DNA of 64,000 nt, taken from Rheinheimera mangrovi. GTDB lineage: Bacteria > Pseudomonadota > Gammaproteobacteria > Enterobacterales > Alteromonadaceae. The stretch is from NCBI RefSeq assembly GCF_003990335.1, contig NZ_CP034683.1, positions 2,711,501 through 2,775,500 on the forward strand, written 5' to 3'. Position 1 is the first letter of the stretch; the number at the start of each line of letters is the position of its first letter. The notes below the pieces were generated by a model. The model saw only the letters and a list, made by a program, of their open reading frames with translations. It had not been told where the DNA came from and ran no database searches. Made by a program: the position numbers and the translations under genes. Positions 46,336-54,991 of this stretch are shown in pieces.

Positions 46336-48144
46336 ATGGAATCAAGTTCTGAACTAAAAGCTCTGGCACTGGATGCGCTCAGCAAAGTCCTGCCAACCGG
46401 CATTGCTGTATTGGATACATCTTTTCGTTACGTCAGCATTAACTCCATACTGGCAGAATTTAATGGTGTCGCCATTGAACAGCACCTGGGCAGAAGTGTG
46501 CCTGAAGTATTGCCCGACTTGTCGAGTACTATTATGCCGCTGCTGGAACAGGTGCGGGATACAGGCAAAGCTATTCTCAACTTCAATGTGGGAGCTACCA
46601 CCACTGAAACGACAGCGGTAACACAGTGGCAAGGCTCTTATATTCCGCTTTTTAACGCCGAGCAACAAGTCTGCGGTATAGCTGTGGTTGCGTTGAACAG
46701 AACCATGGACTGGTTTGTACAACAAACCAGAAAAGATGACCTGGACAGGTTGCGCAAAATTCTCGACAACATGTTCACCTTTGTTGGTATTTTGTCACCA
46801 GATGGCACTGTACTGGATGCAAATAAACCGCCATTGGAACTCGCAGGTTTAACCCTGGAACAAGTTCGCCATAAAAAATTCTGGGACTGTTTTTGGTGGC
46901 AACACGATATTGAATCGTCAAGACGAATAGAACAAGCAGTGGTGGATGCCAGAGCTGGCCACACTAGCCGTTTTGACATCACAGTTCAGATGAAAGACAG
47001 TATAGTGATTATCGACTTTATGCTGGCCCCGGTTTATGACGATCATCACCAGCTGAGTTTTCTGGTTCCTTCCGGCATAGAAATCACCAGCAGAAAACGC
47101 AGCGAACAAGAATTACAGGACAGTGAAACCCGCTTTCGCCGCGTATTCGACAGCACAGCAGATGGCCTGGTATCCATTGACTCACAAGGCCTTATTACGC
47201 TGGCCAATACCAGAGCGTTACAAATGTTTGGCTACGAAACAGGTCAGCTAATAGGTCAGCCTATAGAAATTCTGTTACCAGACCGATACCAAAAGCATCA
47301 CCCCCAATTACGTCAGGGCTTTATGCTCGACCCTACCACCAGGCCTATGGGGCAGCACAGAGAACTGTACGCCAAACGCAAAGACGACTCGGAGTTTCCG
47401 GTGGAAATAGGTCTTACCTATCTCGAAGGCGATAAAAAAACGGCTGTGCTGGCCACCATCACAGATGTATCTGCAGCAAAAGCTGCCCAGCAAAATTTAC
47501 AACGCATTATTGACGAAAAAACCGCCCTGCTGGCTGAGCGCACCCTGTTACTGAACGAAGTGCATCATCGCGTGAAAAACAATCTGCAGATTGTCTCCAG
47601 CCTGCTAAGTTTACGATCCAGAGGTGCCTCACCCGAGCTAAAACAAGTGCTGCAGGAAAGTCAGCTGCGGGTTCGCACTATGGCACTGACACACCAGTTA
47701 CTGTACGAAAAGCGTGATTTTTCTTCAGTACCTCTGGCAAATTACTTACGGCAACTGTGCCAGTTAGTCAGGCAAACCCTAACCAATGCTGACTTCATCA
47801 CTTTTGATTTTGTGCAAATGGACGAGCAGATTGTACTGGCGCTGGAACAAGCTATTCCTTGCGGTTTATTAGCCACCGAGATTTTGACCAACAGTATCAA
47901 ACATGCTTTTCCCGAACAACAAAAAGGGAAGGTGACATTAACCTTAGCCCAAACAGCAAACAAATTGACGCTGGAAATTGGCGACGACGGTGTAGGCTTA
48001 CCAGCCTCAATTGAATTAGGTCAGGGCAACTCCTTAGGGATGCAGCTGATCCCGGCTTTTATTGCCCAGTTGGGTGCTCAGGTGGAGTTAAGTCGCCAAG
48101 GCGGAACCAACTACTCCATTTATTTTTATTCAACTAAGGAATGA
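46336..48144 (+). CDS. Soluble PAS sensor histidine kinase (HisKA_2 type)
   Basis: 602-residue kinase without membrane segments. Three PAS-like sensor domains can be seen: about 10-125, 135-255 (ILSPDGTVLDANKPPLELAG) and 265-385 (FDSTADGLVSIDSQGLITLANTRALQMFGY). A HisKA_2 dimerisation helix follows with LLLNEVHHRVKNNLQIVSSLLSL; the acceptor is the His before Arg (H411). The HATPase domain shows LLATEILTNSIKHAF and EIGDDGVGLP, GNSLGMQLI. A response regulator starts 4 bases downstream and should be its partner. The PAS ligands cannot be deduced; the input must be cytoplasmic. Confidence 0.9.
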   Translation: MESSSELKALALDALSKVLPTGIAVLDTSFRYVSINSILAEFNGVAIEQHLGRSVPEVLPDLSSTIMPLLEQVRDTGKAILNFNVGATTTETTAVTQWQGSYIPLFNAEQQVCGIAVVALNRTMDWFVQQTRKDDLDRLRKILDNMFTFVGILSPDGTVLDANKPPLELAGLTLEQVRHKKFWDCFWWQHDIESSRRIEQAVVDARAGHTSRFDITVQMKDSIVIIDFMLAPVYDDHHQLSFLVPSGIEITSRKRSEQELQDSETRFRRVFDSTADGLVSIDSQGLITLANTRALQMFGYETGQLIGQPIEILLPDRYQKHHPQLRQGFMLDPTTRPMGQHRELYAKRKDDSEFPVEIGLTYLEGDKKTAVLATITDVSAAKAAQQNLQRIIDEKTALLAERTLLLNEVHHRVKNNLQIVSSLLSLRSRGASPELKQVLQESQLRVRTMALTHQLLYEKRDFSSVPLANYLRQLCQLVRQTLTNADFITFDFVQMDEQIVLALEQAIPCGLLATEILTNSIKHAFPEQQKGKVTLTLAQTANKLTLEIGDDGVGLPASIELGQGNSLGMQLIPAFIAQLGAQVELSRQGGTNYSIYFYSTKE

Positions 48145-48148
48145 CAGT

Positions 48149-50524
48149 ATGCAGAGCAATATTCTGATAGTCGAAGATGAATATGTGGTGTCCCTGGATT
48201 TAAAAAACACACTGGAAGATTTGGGACACAGAGTCACGGGCACCATAGCTCGTGGTGAAGATGTGGTGGCAAAAGCCATAGAGTGCCCACCGGATCTGAT
48301 ACTGATGGATATTCAACTGGCTGATAAAATGCGTGGCACAGAAGCGGCGGTACATTTAAAAAAACAAATGGATGTGCCGGTGATTTTTCTGACCGCTTAC
48401 TGTGACGAAAATGTGCTGGAGCAGGCTGAAAGGTCTTTTCCGCATGGCTATCTGATCAAACCTTTTAACCGCAGGGAACTGGATGCCAGCATTCGGATGG
48501 CATTGCTCCGGCATCAGGCCGAACTGAAAGTTCGCCGCTCAGAACAGCAACTGCAACAAGCTCTGACTGCGGCCAAAATGAGTCATTGGCAGTTGAACTT
48601 ATCCACTGACGAACTGGAAATTGACAGCAGCCTTACTGACAATCTGCCATCGCAGCAACAATCAGTTAGCGGTCTTGCCCGGTTAAAAGCTATGCTTGCC
48701 GATGAGGAACACCAACGCCTGAACCGGCTTTTTGCCCGCAAAAGGGATTTTAATACTGTTTTTATGTCAGCTCACATCAAACCATTGCAGTACTTTGAAT
48801 TATTTGGCCATTTTCAGACCAAGCAAAATCAGCATCTGATCAGTGGATTGCTCAGAGATGTGACTGGTAAACAAAAAGAAGAGCTGCAGTTACGCCAGGC
48901 TAACACTGTGTTTAAAACCACATCTGAGGCTATTGTAGTATTGGACGAGGCGGCTGAAGTCATTTCGGTAAACCCGGCCTTTAGCCTGCTGACAGGCTAT
49001 AGTGCTGCGGAAGTGCGTGGACTGAAGCCGGATGATTTTTTGTATCCACCGCAACAGGGGTCCCCGGTATCAGCCAGATTGCAGGAACTAAGCTCCAGTC
49101 ACTGGAGTGGTGAAGTGGAATGCAAACGTAAAGACGGATCGCTTTTCCCCACCTGGCAACATCTGTGTAAAGTCCGAGCGCCGATGACCAAAGGTGCCAT
49201 CAGCCACTATGTGATGATGTTCTCCGATATATCAGCACTGCGCCGTGCTGAAGAAAATCTGGCTACTCTGGCATTCAGTGATCATTTGACCGGGCTGGGC
49301 AATCGCGTAAAACTTGAAAAAATGCTCAAAACTGAGTTGATCCGGGCTAACAGAAACCAAAGTATGCTGGGTATTTTGTATCTGGATTTAGACGGCTTTA
49401 AATTAGTGAATGATACCCTGGGCCACCATGCAGGTGACTTGTTATTGCAGGAAGTCGCTAAACGCATCTGCCTGCTGACGCGTGCTGGCGATGTAGCCAC
49501 CCGGGTTGGAGGTGACGAGTTTGTATTGGTGGTGCCAGATATTCACCACCCAACGGACTGCATGCGTATCGCCGAAAAAATATTGCATACCATTAGTCAG
49601 GATATTTCGCTGCAGGATAACATTGTTAATGTTTCCGCCAGTATAGGTATTGCCTGTTACCCGGACGATGCAATCAGCTATGAAGAATTACTTAAATGTG
49701 CTGATTTGGCGATGTTTGCAGCCAAAGACGATGGCAGGAGCAGATATTCCTTTTTTAACCCTTTGATGGCAGAAAAAACCCGGCAGAGAGTGCAAATTGA
49801 AAAAGATTTGAAAGCAGCACTGCATAAATCTAACGAACTCGCGATGTACTATCAGCCTATAGTGCGTATCAAAGACGAAGCAGTACGCGGCTTTGAAGCG
49901 CTGATCCGCTGGTCTCATCCTATTCTGGGTTTTATCCCACCTGACCGATTTATTAAAGTGGCAGAACAAAGCAGCCTGATTAACGAAGTGGGCGATTGGG
50001 TACTACAGCAGGTATTTACCGACATGGCCGAGTTAATAAAGCGCTACGGCAAGGATATTTCGGTATCGATCAATCTGTCAGTACGTCAGCTAGAAGATCA
50101 GCAGCTGGCTGATAAAATCAGCCTATTGGCGGCAAAATTCGATGTCTCTTTGTCTTTGATTTATTTTGAAATTACCGAAACCGCTCTGAGTCAAAGCCAA
50201 AGCTTGCTGAACACACTGGAACAACTGCGCAGCCTGGGTGCCCGCATCTCAGTAGATGATTTTGGAACAGGCTACTCCTCCTTAAGTCGCCTGCGCGAAT
50301 TGCCTATTGATTGTTTGAAAATTGACAGGGCTTTTATTGTCAGCCTGCAGCAGGACAGCAGCAGTGCGGAAATAATCCGTGCTATTTGCGCTTTAGGCAA
50401 AGCCTTACAACTGACTATTGTTGCAGAAGGTGTGGAAACACCGGCGCAGTATCAGCTCTTAAAAGATATAGGCTGTGATAAAGCGCAGGGCTATTTGTTT
50501 GGCAGGCCAGGACCGCTGAGTTAA
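48149..50524 (+). CDS. Response regulator with PAS-GGDEF-EAL output
   Basis: 791-residue protein. N-terminal receiver domain with D54 (LILMDIQL), acid pair EDE (9-11), and Lys in LIKPFN. Two PAS-like domains follow, the first degenerate (about 130-240) and the second clear (about 250-365; EAAEVISVNPAFSLLTGY). Then a GGDEF domain with RVGGDEFVLV (about 452-460) and an EAL domain with GFEALIRW (about 580), DDFGTGYSS and AEGVE all intact. It should make or break cyclic-di-GMP on phosphorylation by the kinase encoded 4 bases upstream. Both enzymatic sites look intact, so the net direction cannot be predicted. Confidence 0.92.
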   Translation: MQSNILIVEDEYVVSLDLKNTLEDLGHRVTGTIARGEDVVAKAIECPPDLILMDIQLADKMRGTEAAVHLKKQMDVPVIFLTAYCDENVLEQAERSFPHGYLIKPFNRRELDASIRMALLRHQAELKVRRSEQQLQQALTAAKMSHWQLNLSTDELEIDSSLTDNLPSQQQSVSGLARLKAMLADEEHQRLNRLFARKRDFNTVFMSAHIKPLQYFELFGHFQTKQNQHLISGLLRDVTGKQKEELQLRQANTVFKTTSEAIVVLDEAAEVISVNPAFSLLTGYSAAEVRGLKPDDFLYPPQQGSPVSARLQELSSSHWSGEVECKRKDGSLFPTWQHLCKVRAPMTKGAISHYVMMFSDISALRRAEENLATLAFSDHLTGLGNRVKLEKMLKTELIRANRNQSMLGILYLDLDGFKLVNDTLGHHAGDLLLQEVAKRICLLTRAGDVATRVGGDEFVLVVPDIHHPTDCMRIAEKILHTISQDISLQDNIVNVSASIGIACYPDDAISYEELLKCADLAMFAAKDDGRSRYSFFNPLMAEKTRQRVQIEKDLKAALHKSNELAMYYQPIVRIKDEAVRGFEALIRWSHPILGFIPPDRFIKVAEQSSLINEVGDWVLQQVFTDMAELIKRYGKDISVSINLSVRQLEDQQLADKISLLAAKFDVSLSLIYFEITETALSQSQSLLNTLEQLRSLGARISVDDFGTGYSSLSRLRELPIDCLKIDRAFIVSLQQDSSSAEIIRAICALGKALQLTIVAEGVETPAQYQLLKDIGCDKAQGYLFGRPGPLS

Positions 50525-50639
50525 ATTTTTCGATTGGCCAGGACTCAAACAAACCCAAGTAACACCAAGGCGAGGCTAGTCCTGCTAAACACAGAGCGCT
50601 ATACTCTCTATTAATCAATGCATTAATCGGACTTTTAGT

Positions 50640-50936
50640 GTGCGACTGACTCCCTATGAAATAAAAAGCATCAAGGCTTGCGTAAAAAAAGTCCTTGGGC
50701 CTGAAGCAACAGTCAGTTTATTTGGCTCCCGAACCGACGACACAAAATCAGGAGGCGATATTGACCTTTTGGTGCAAAGTTTGTTTGCCATTGATAATCC
50801 GGCCATGACAGCAGCACGAATCGAAGCGGAGATCATTATGACTCTGGGCGACCAAAAAATAGATGTGCTGCTAAAAGCTCCAAATTTTGCCATCCAGCCT
50901 ATTCATCAGATCGCCGAACAGGGAATTTTGTTATGA
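50640..50936 (+). CDS. MNT-type minimal nucleotidyltransferase (antitoxin-like)
   Basis: 98-residue minimal nucleotidyltransferase. The active-site motif is LFGSRTDDTKSGGDIDLLV, with both metal-binding Asp residues, and a further Asp-containing strand QKIDVLL. MNT proteins of this kind pair with HEPN RNases as toxin-antitoxin modules, where MNT modifies and silences the HEPN toxin. Here the ATGA overlap at the stop starts a partner frame, but that frame ends after 16 codons, so the gene has lost its partner. GTG start with no clear ribosome site. Lower-GC and gene-decay surroundings point to an acquired patch. Confidence 0.8.
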   Translation: MRLTPYEIKSIKACVKKVLGPEATVSLFGSRTDDTKSGGDIDLLVQSLFAIDNPAMTAARIEAEIIMTLGDQKIDVLLKAPNFAIQPIHQIAEQGILL

Positions 50937-50983
50937 CGTTAAATCAGGATGAACAACTGCGGTTGGTATCAGAATGGAAATAA
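50933..50983 (+). pseudogene. Stub of the MNT partner gene (probable HEPN)
   Basis: Frame of 16 codons (MTLNQDEQLRLVSEWK, then TAA), starting in an ATGA overlap with the MNT gene exactly where the HEPN partner normally starts. The next frame (FRG) begins inside it at 50974. Too short to assign by motif; the call rests on position and overlap. Confidence 0.4.
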
Positions 50984-51746
50984 ATTCAAACTTTACACGT
51001 AGCAGAAATGGGTGGGGTGAAAGCCAAAAAGATGAAGGTGTTTCACTTGTTAAATGTCTGAGTTGGCTCGGTTTTGTTGAGTTTCTTCATCATAACGAAA
51101 CATTAAGAAACAACCAAGGGTACTGTTCCAGAGGACAATCCTCAGAATGCTGGGGTTTGACATCGACCTTAAAGCGTCAGCTCCAATCGGATGATGTCTC
51201 AAAACTAACTCAAATTGAAACGGATGTTCTGGCGCGTTTTAAAAAGTATTGCATAGGCCGCAGAGAGCTTAATCCAAGGCAACTGGAAGATAACGAGTAT
51301 TGAGCCCTTGGCCAACATTATGGACTTAATCCCCCTCTGCTCCATTGGACTGACTCACCTTATGTAGCAGCGTTTTTTAAATTTCACTCTGACAACTCCG
51401 ATACTGAAAATGTTGTCGTTTGGGCGCTATCAAAATCTGTCAATAATGAAATTAACAGCAATGAAAACTTAGAGAAATTGCAATTTCTTGAGCTAAATAT
51501 TGATGAAAATGCCAGACTGATAAACCAAAAAGGATTATTTGTACGCACACCTAATATGGTATGTGTAGAAACCTACAAAATCTTATAGCTAGAAAATCTC
51601 GTGTTGTACTGGCAAAAATACTAATTCCCAGCTCAGAACGCATTTTCGCTTTAGATTCACTAGACAAAATGAACATAAGTTCGTTAACCCTGTTTCCTGA
51701 TCTGAAAGGCTCATTTTACGAATTACATCCAAAAACGAGATCATAA
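50974..51746 (+). pseudogene. FRG-domain protein, broken by a stop and a frameshift
   Basis: Three pieces join into one FRG-domain protein of ~255 residues. Piece one (50974-51300) has WLGFVEFLHHNE, YCSRGQSSECWGLTSTLKRQL and FKKYC. A TGA at 51301-51303 interrupts, then the same frame resumes with ALGQHYGLNPPLLHWTDSPY-VAAFF, the FRG core; a Trp (TGG) is expected at the stop. The frame stops at 51586-51588, but in the -1 frame from about 51575 the family C terminus continues: AKILIPSSER and MNISSLTLFPDLKGS. One lost base near 51574-51578 explains this. FRG function is unknown; such genes are common in mobile and defence-rich regions. Confidence 0.8.
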
Positions 51747-51939
51747 ATAACTGTCAGGCCAAGTAAGACTCTATATAGCATCCCTCCCCTTAGCCGCAAG
51801 CCGTTCAAAAATAGGTGGCCAAGGTTTTAAGACGAGGAGTGTCTGAGCGAGGAGCGGTAGCGACGAACGAGTTGCACAATCGCCTTGGACGCACGTTTTT
51901 GAGCGGGTTTTCGCAGCGGCCAGGGTCGCCTTTTCTTTG

Positions 51940-51973
51940 GATACTTTCTTTTGGCGAAGCAAAAGAAAGTATC
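51940..51973. repeat. Long perfect hairpin, probable dispersed intergenic repeat
   Basis: 14-bp inverted repeat GATACTTTCTTTTG/CAAAAGAAAGTATC around the loop GCGAAG. Similar TTTCTTTTGGCGAAGCAAAAGAAA palindromes recur between genes of many gammaproteobacteria; only one copy is in this window. Confidence 0.6.
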
Positions 51974-52013
51974 TCGCCAACGGCGAAAGCGTTTTTATCA
52001 AAGCATCTGAACA

Positions 52014-52045
52014 GCCGACGGGGATAAACCCCGTCCCTACGAGCC
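52014..52045 (-). repeat. REP-like hairpin repeat, copy 1
   Basis: Minus strand reads CGTAGGGACGGGGTTTATCC and continues CCGTCGG. GACGGGG/CCCCGTC forms the stem. Related to the plus-strand copies at 60941 and 63479 through the shared GTAGGGRCG start and -CGTC/GCCCGT end. Confidence 0.55.
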
Positions 52046-52070
52046 AAAAATAGTTACAACGAATCACGAC

Positions 52071-53189
52071 CTAATCATTATCCGTTAAACCCGCCACAGT
52101 CACACCAGACAATAAACCTGAGCCTGTAGTGCCCTCTTTTAGCTTCATCATCAAACGTAAATCGTTTGGCGAATCTGCATAATGCAGCGCATCTGCGTGG
52201 CTAATTTGGCCCGCTTTGTATAAATCATACAAAGCCTGGTCAAAGGTCTGCATACCCAGTTCACGAGACTTGCTCATCACAGCTTTGATTTCGCCTATCT
52301 CGCCGCGTTTAATTAAATCGGCAATCAGCGGTGAATTCAGCAGCACTTCAATAGCTGCCACCCGTTTTTTACCATCCACAGTAGGCACCAGTTGCTGGGC
52401 CACTATGGCGCGTAAATTCAGCGATAAATCAAAGAGTAATTTGCCGTGCTTCTCTTTAGGCACCAAATGCATAATACGGTCTATGCCTTGATTTGCGTTG
52501 TTAGCGTGCAAAGTGGCGATACATAGGTGGCCGGTTTCAGCAAAAGACAGCGCGTACTCCATGGTGTCCTGACTGCGGATCTCCCCTATTAAAATCACAT
52601 CAGGTGCCTGACGTAACGAGCTTTTCAGCGCCGCTTCAAAAGATTCGGTATCAATACCCACTTCGCGTTGTGTCACCAGGCTTTTTTGGTGATCGTGCAC
52701 AAATTCAATCGGATCTTCGATGGTTAAAATATGACCTCGGGCATTTTGATTGCGATAACCAAGCAAAGCCGCCAGCGAGGTGGATTTACCAGCACCAGTC
52801 CCGCCCACAAAGAGCACCAGTCCGCGTTTGGACATAATAATGTCTTTTAACACAGGCGGCAGGCCTAAATCATCGGCTTTGGGGATAGTGGTCACTATAC
52901 GACGGACCACCATACCGGCCTGATCCCGTTGCCAGAAGGCAGAAACCCGAAAGCGTCCTGCGTCATTGGCAATTGCGAAGTTACATTCTTTCTCCTGCTG
53001 AAACTGCGCTTGTTGTTTTGGCGTCATAGCAGATAACACCAAAGCCAGCGATTGCTCAGGGTTCAGCACTTGCTCTGCTATCGGCTGCATTTCACCGTTA
53101 ATTTTTGCGGACGCAGCAAGGCCAGCCGTGATAAATAAATCCGAAGCACCAGCAGCTACCATTTTGTGTAAATAGTCGATTAAGCCCAT
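52071..53189 (-). CDS. pilU: Type IV pilus retraction ATPase PilU
   Basis: 372-residue PilT-like ATPase, second of the retraction pair. Walker A GGTGAGKST, Asp box ILTIEDPIEFVHDH, Walker B VILIGEIRSQDTMEYAL, His box TGHLCIATLHANN. N-terminal PAS-like domain SDLFITAGLAASAKINGEMQPI and longer C terminus than PilT, where PilT's AIRNLIRE is replaced by LIADLIKRGE. This identifies PilU. It acts on the cytoplasmic face of the pilus machine and supports PilT. 5 bases after pilT. Confidence 0.95.
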   Translation of the reverse strand: MGLIDYLHKMVAAGASDLFITAGLAASAKINGEMQPIAEQVLNPEQSLALVLSAMTPKQQAQFQQEKECNFAIANDAGRFRVSAFWQRDQAGMVVRRIVTTIPKADDLGLPPVLKDIIMSKRGLVLFVGGTGAGKSTSLAALLGYRNQNARGHILTIEDPIEFVHDHQKSLVTQREVGIDTESFEAALKSSLRQAPDVILIGEIRSQDTMEYALSFAETGHLCIATLHANNANQGIDRIMHLVPKEKHGKLLFDLSLNLRAIVAQQLVPTVDGKKRVAAIEVLLNSPLIADLIKRGEIGEIKAVMSKSRELGMQTFDQALYDLYKAGQISHADALHYADSPNDLRLMMKLKEGTTGSGLLSGVTVAGLTDND

Positions 53190-53194
53190 TGCTG

Positions 53195-54259
53195 TTACCC
53201 CATCCGCCCCATAGAGCCCATGCTGTTAAAGGAGTTTTTATCCTGAGCTTTAGCCAATGCGTCTTTTTGATTGATCACACCACGGTTAACCAGATTAATC
53301 AGGCATTGATCCATAGTTTGCATACCATGGGCTGCGCCGGTTTGGATCACTGAGTACATCTGGGCAATTTTATCTTCACGAATTAAATTTCGGATGGCCG
53401 GAACCCCCAACATAATTTCATGGGCCGCTACCCTGCCGCCGCCATTTTTCTTCAGCAGCGTCTGGGAAATAACAGCTCTTAAGGATTCAGACAACATGGA
53501 ACGCACCATGGCTTTTTCTTCACCCGGAAAGACGTCAATAATCCTGTCTATGGTTTTTGGTGCTGAGGTGGTGTGCAAAGTGCCAAACACCAAATGGCCG
53601 GTTTCAGCTGCTGTCATCGCCAGACGAATGGTTTCCAAATCACGTAGCTCACCCACCAGTATCACATCCGGGTCTTCACGCAAGGCTGAGCGCAAGGCAT
53701 TGCTGAAACTATGAGTATCCCGGTGCACTTCCCGCTGGTTGATTAAACTGAGTTTATTCTGGTGCACAAATTCAATGGGGTCTTCTATCGTCAGAATATG
53801 ATGGTTTTTACTGGTGTTGATATAGTCAATCATCGCCGCCAGGGTTGTGGATTTACCAGACCCTGTAGGACCAGTCACCAGCACCAGGCCACGCGGGTTG
53901 TCCGAAATACTGCGAAACACATCGGGAGCATTTAAATCTTCAAGGCTTAACACATCACTTGGGATGGTCCGAAACACAGCAGCAGCACCGCGGTTTTGTA
54001 CAAAAGCGTTGACACGAAAACGGGCTAAACCCGGAACTTCAAAAGAAAAGTCGGATTCGAGCTTTTCTTCGTATTCTTTACGCTGACGGTCATTCATAAT
54101 GTCGTACACCAAAGAGTGCACAGCTTTATGGTCCAAAGCCGGAATATTTAAACGTCGCACATCCCCATCCACCCGGATAAGTGGCGGTACACCGGCTGAT
54201 AAATGCAGATCCGAAGCTTTATGTTGCACACTAAAGGCGAGTAATTCGGTAATATCCAT
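53195..54259 (-). CDS. pilT: Type IV pilus retraction ATPase PilT
   Basis: 354-residue hexameric ATPase that depolymerises type IV pili, driving twitching and DNA uptake. MDITELLAFSVQHKASDLHLSAG start, Walker A GPTGSGKST, Asp box ILTIEDPIEFVHQ, Walker B VILVGELRDLETIRLA, His box TGHLVFGTLHT and the retraction motif AIRNLIRE. The ATG at 54259 matches family N termini; a GTG four codons upstream is less likely. Divergent from yggS with 42 bases between, the usual pilT-yggS arrangement. C-terminal tail is Ser/Met/Gly-rich. Confidence 0.96.
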   Translation of the reverse strand: MDITELLAFSVQHKASDLHLSAGVPPLIRVDGDVRRLNIPALDHKAVHSLVYDIMNDRQRKEYEEKLESDFSFEVPGLARFRVNAFVQNRGAAAVFRTIPSDVLSLEDLNAPDVFRSISDNPRGLVLVTGPTGSGKSTTLAAMIDYINTSKNHHILTIEDPIEFVHQNKLSLINQREVHRDTHSFSNALRSALREDPDVILVGELRDLETIRLAMTAAETGHLVFGTLHTTSAPKTIDRIIDVFPGEEKAMVRSMLSESLRAVISQTLLKKNGGGRVAAHEIMLGVPAIRNLIREDKIAQMYSVIQTGAAHGMQTMDQCLINLVNRGVINQKDALAKAQDKNSFNSMGSMGRMG

Positions 54260-54301
54260 GATGAAAAGCACTCCAAAGCAAAGGCTAAGAACAGAGTTGA
54301 T

Positions 54302-54991
54302 ATGACAAACAACATAGCAGAAGCGTTGAAATCAGCCTACAACGCCATCACAGAATTTCAGACAAAACAGCAATTAAACCAACAAAGCCGCCTTATTGCC
54401 GTCAGTAAAACCAAACCAGCAGCCTCAGTGGCCGTTGCCTATCAGGCAGGTCAACGCGCTTTTGGTGAAAACTATGTGCAGGAACTGGTCAGTAAAGCAA
54501 CAGAACTGCATCAGCTTGACGGCATAGAGTGGCATTTTATTGGCCCTATTCAGTCGAATAAAACCAAAGACATAGCGCTTTATGCCGACTGGGTGCACAG
54601 CATAGACCGACTAAAAATTGCTGAACGTTTATCAACACAGCGCCCTTTGGATAAAGCCCCGCTGCAGGTGCTGCTGCAGGTCAATATCAGTGGCGAAGAG
54701 TCCAAATCGGGCATAGAACCTGCGGATTTAATAAATCTAGCAACTCAAGTCGCTAGATTGCCGCAACTTAAACTCAAAGGCTTAATGGCCATTCCAGAGC
54801 CGGGAAAAGGCGCTGAAGCATTTGCTCAGATGCAAAAACTGTCACTGCAATTGCAACAGCAACATCCTGATGCAAAAGAACTTTCGATGGGCATGTCAGA
54901 TGACTGGCAAGACGCTCTGCGCTTTGGTTCTACTATGATAAGATTAGGCACGGCCATTTTTGGAGCCAGGGGAACCCCTTCTAATGATTGA
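54302..54991 (+). CDS. yggS: PLP homeostasis protein YggS (PLPBP)
   Basis: 229-residue alanine-racemase-fold protein that binds pyridoxal phosphate and balances B6 vitamers, with no known catalysis. PLP lysine in LIAVSKTKPA, then FGENYVQEL, WHFIGPIQSNKTK, LLQVNISGEESKSG, LMAIPEP and the C-terminal SMGMSDDWQDALRFGSTMIRLGTAIFG. First gene of the yggS-proC-yggT-yggU-DUF4426 block; its last 8 bases overlap proC. Confidence 0.95.
   Translation: MTNNIAEALKSAYNAITEFQTKQQLNQQSRLIAVSKTKPAASVAVAYQAGQRAFGENYVQELVSKATELHQLDGIEWHFIGPIQSNKTKDIALYADWVHSIDRLKIAERLSTQRPLDKAPLQVLLQVNISGEESKSGIEPADLINLATQVARLPQLKLKGLMAIPEPGKGAEAFAQMQKLSLQLQQQHPDAKELSMGMSDDWQDALRFGSTMIRLGTAIFGARGTPSND

Larger units (their letters stand above)
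51747..52070. other. Repeat-bearing intergenic region downstream of pilU
   Basis: 324 bp with no gene. It holds the long hairpin at 51940-51973 and the REP-like hairpin at 52014-52045. Several open frames here lack starts, ribosome sites or family features. Confidence 0.6.

Noticed and set aside
51771..52067. 98-codon minus-strand frame downstream of pilU
   Set aside because: It spans two hairpin repeats and lacks a start signal or conserved features.
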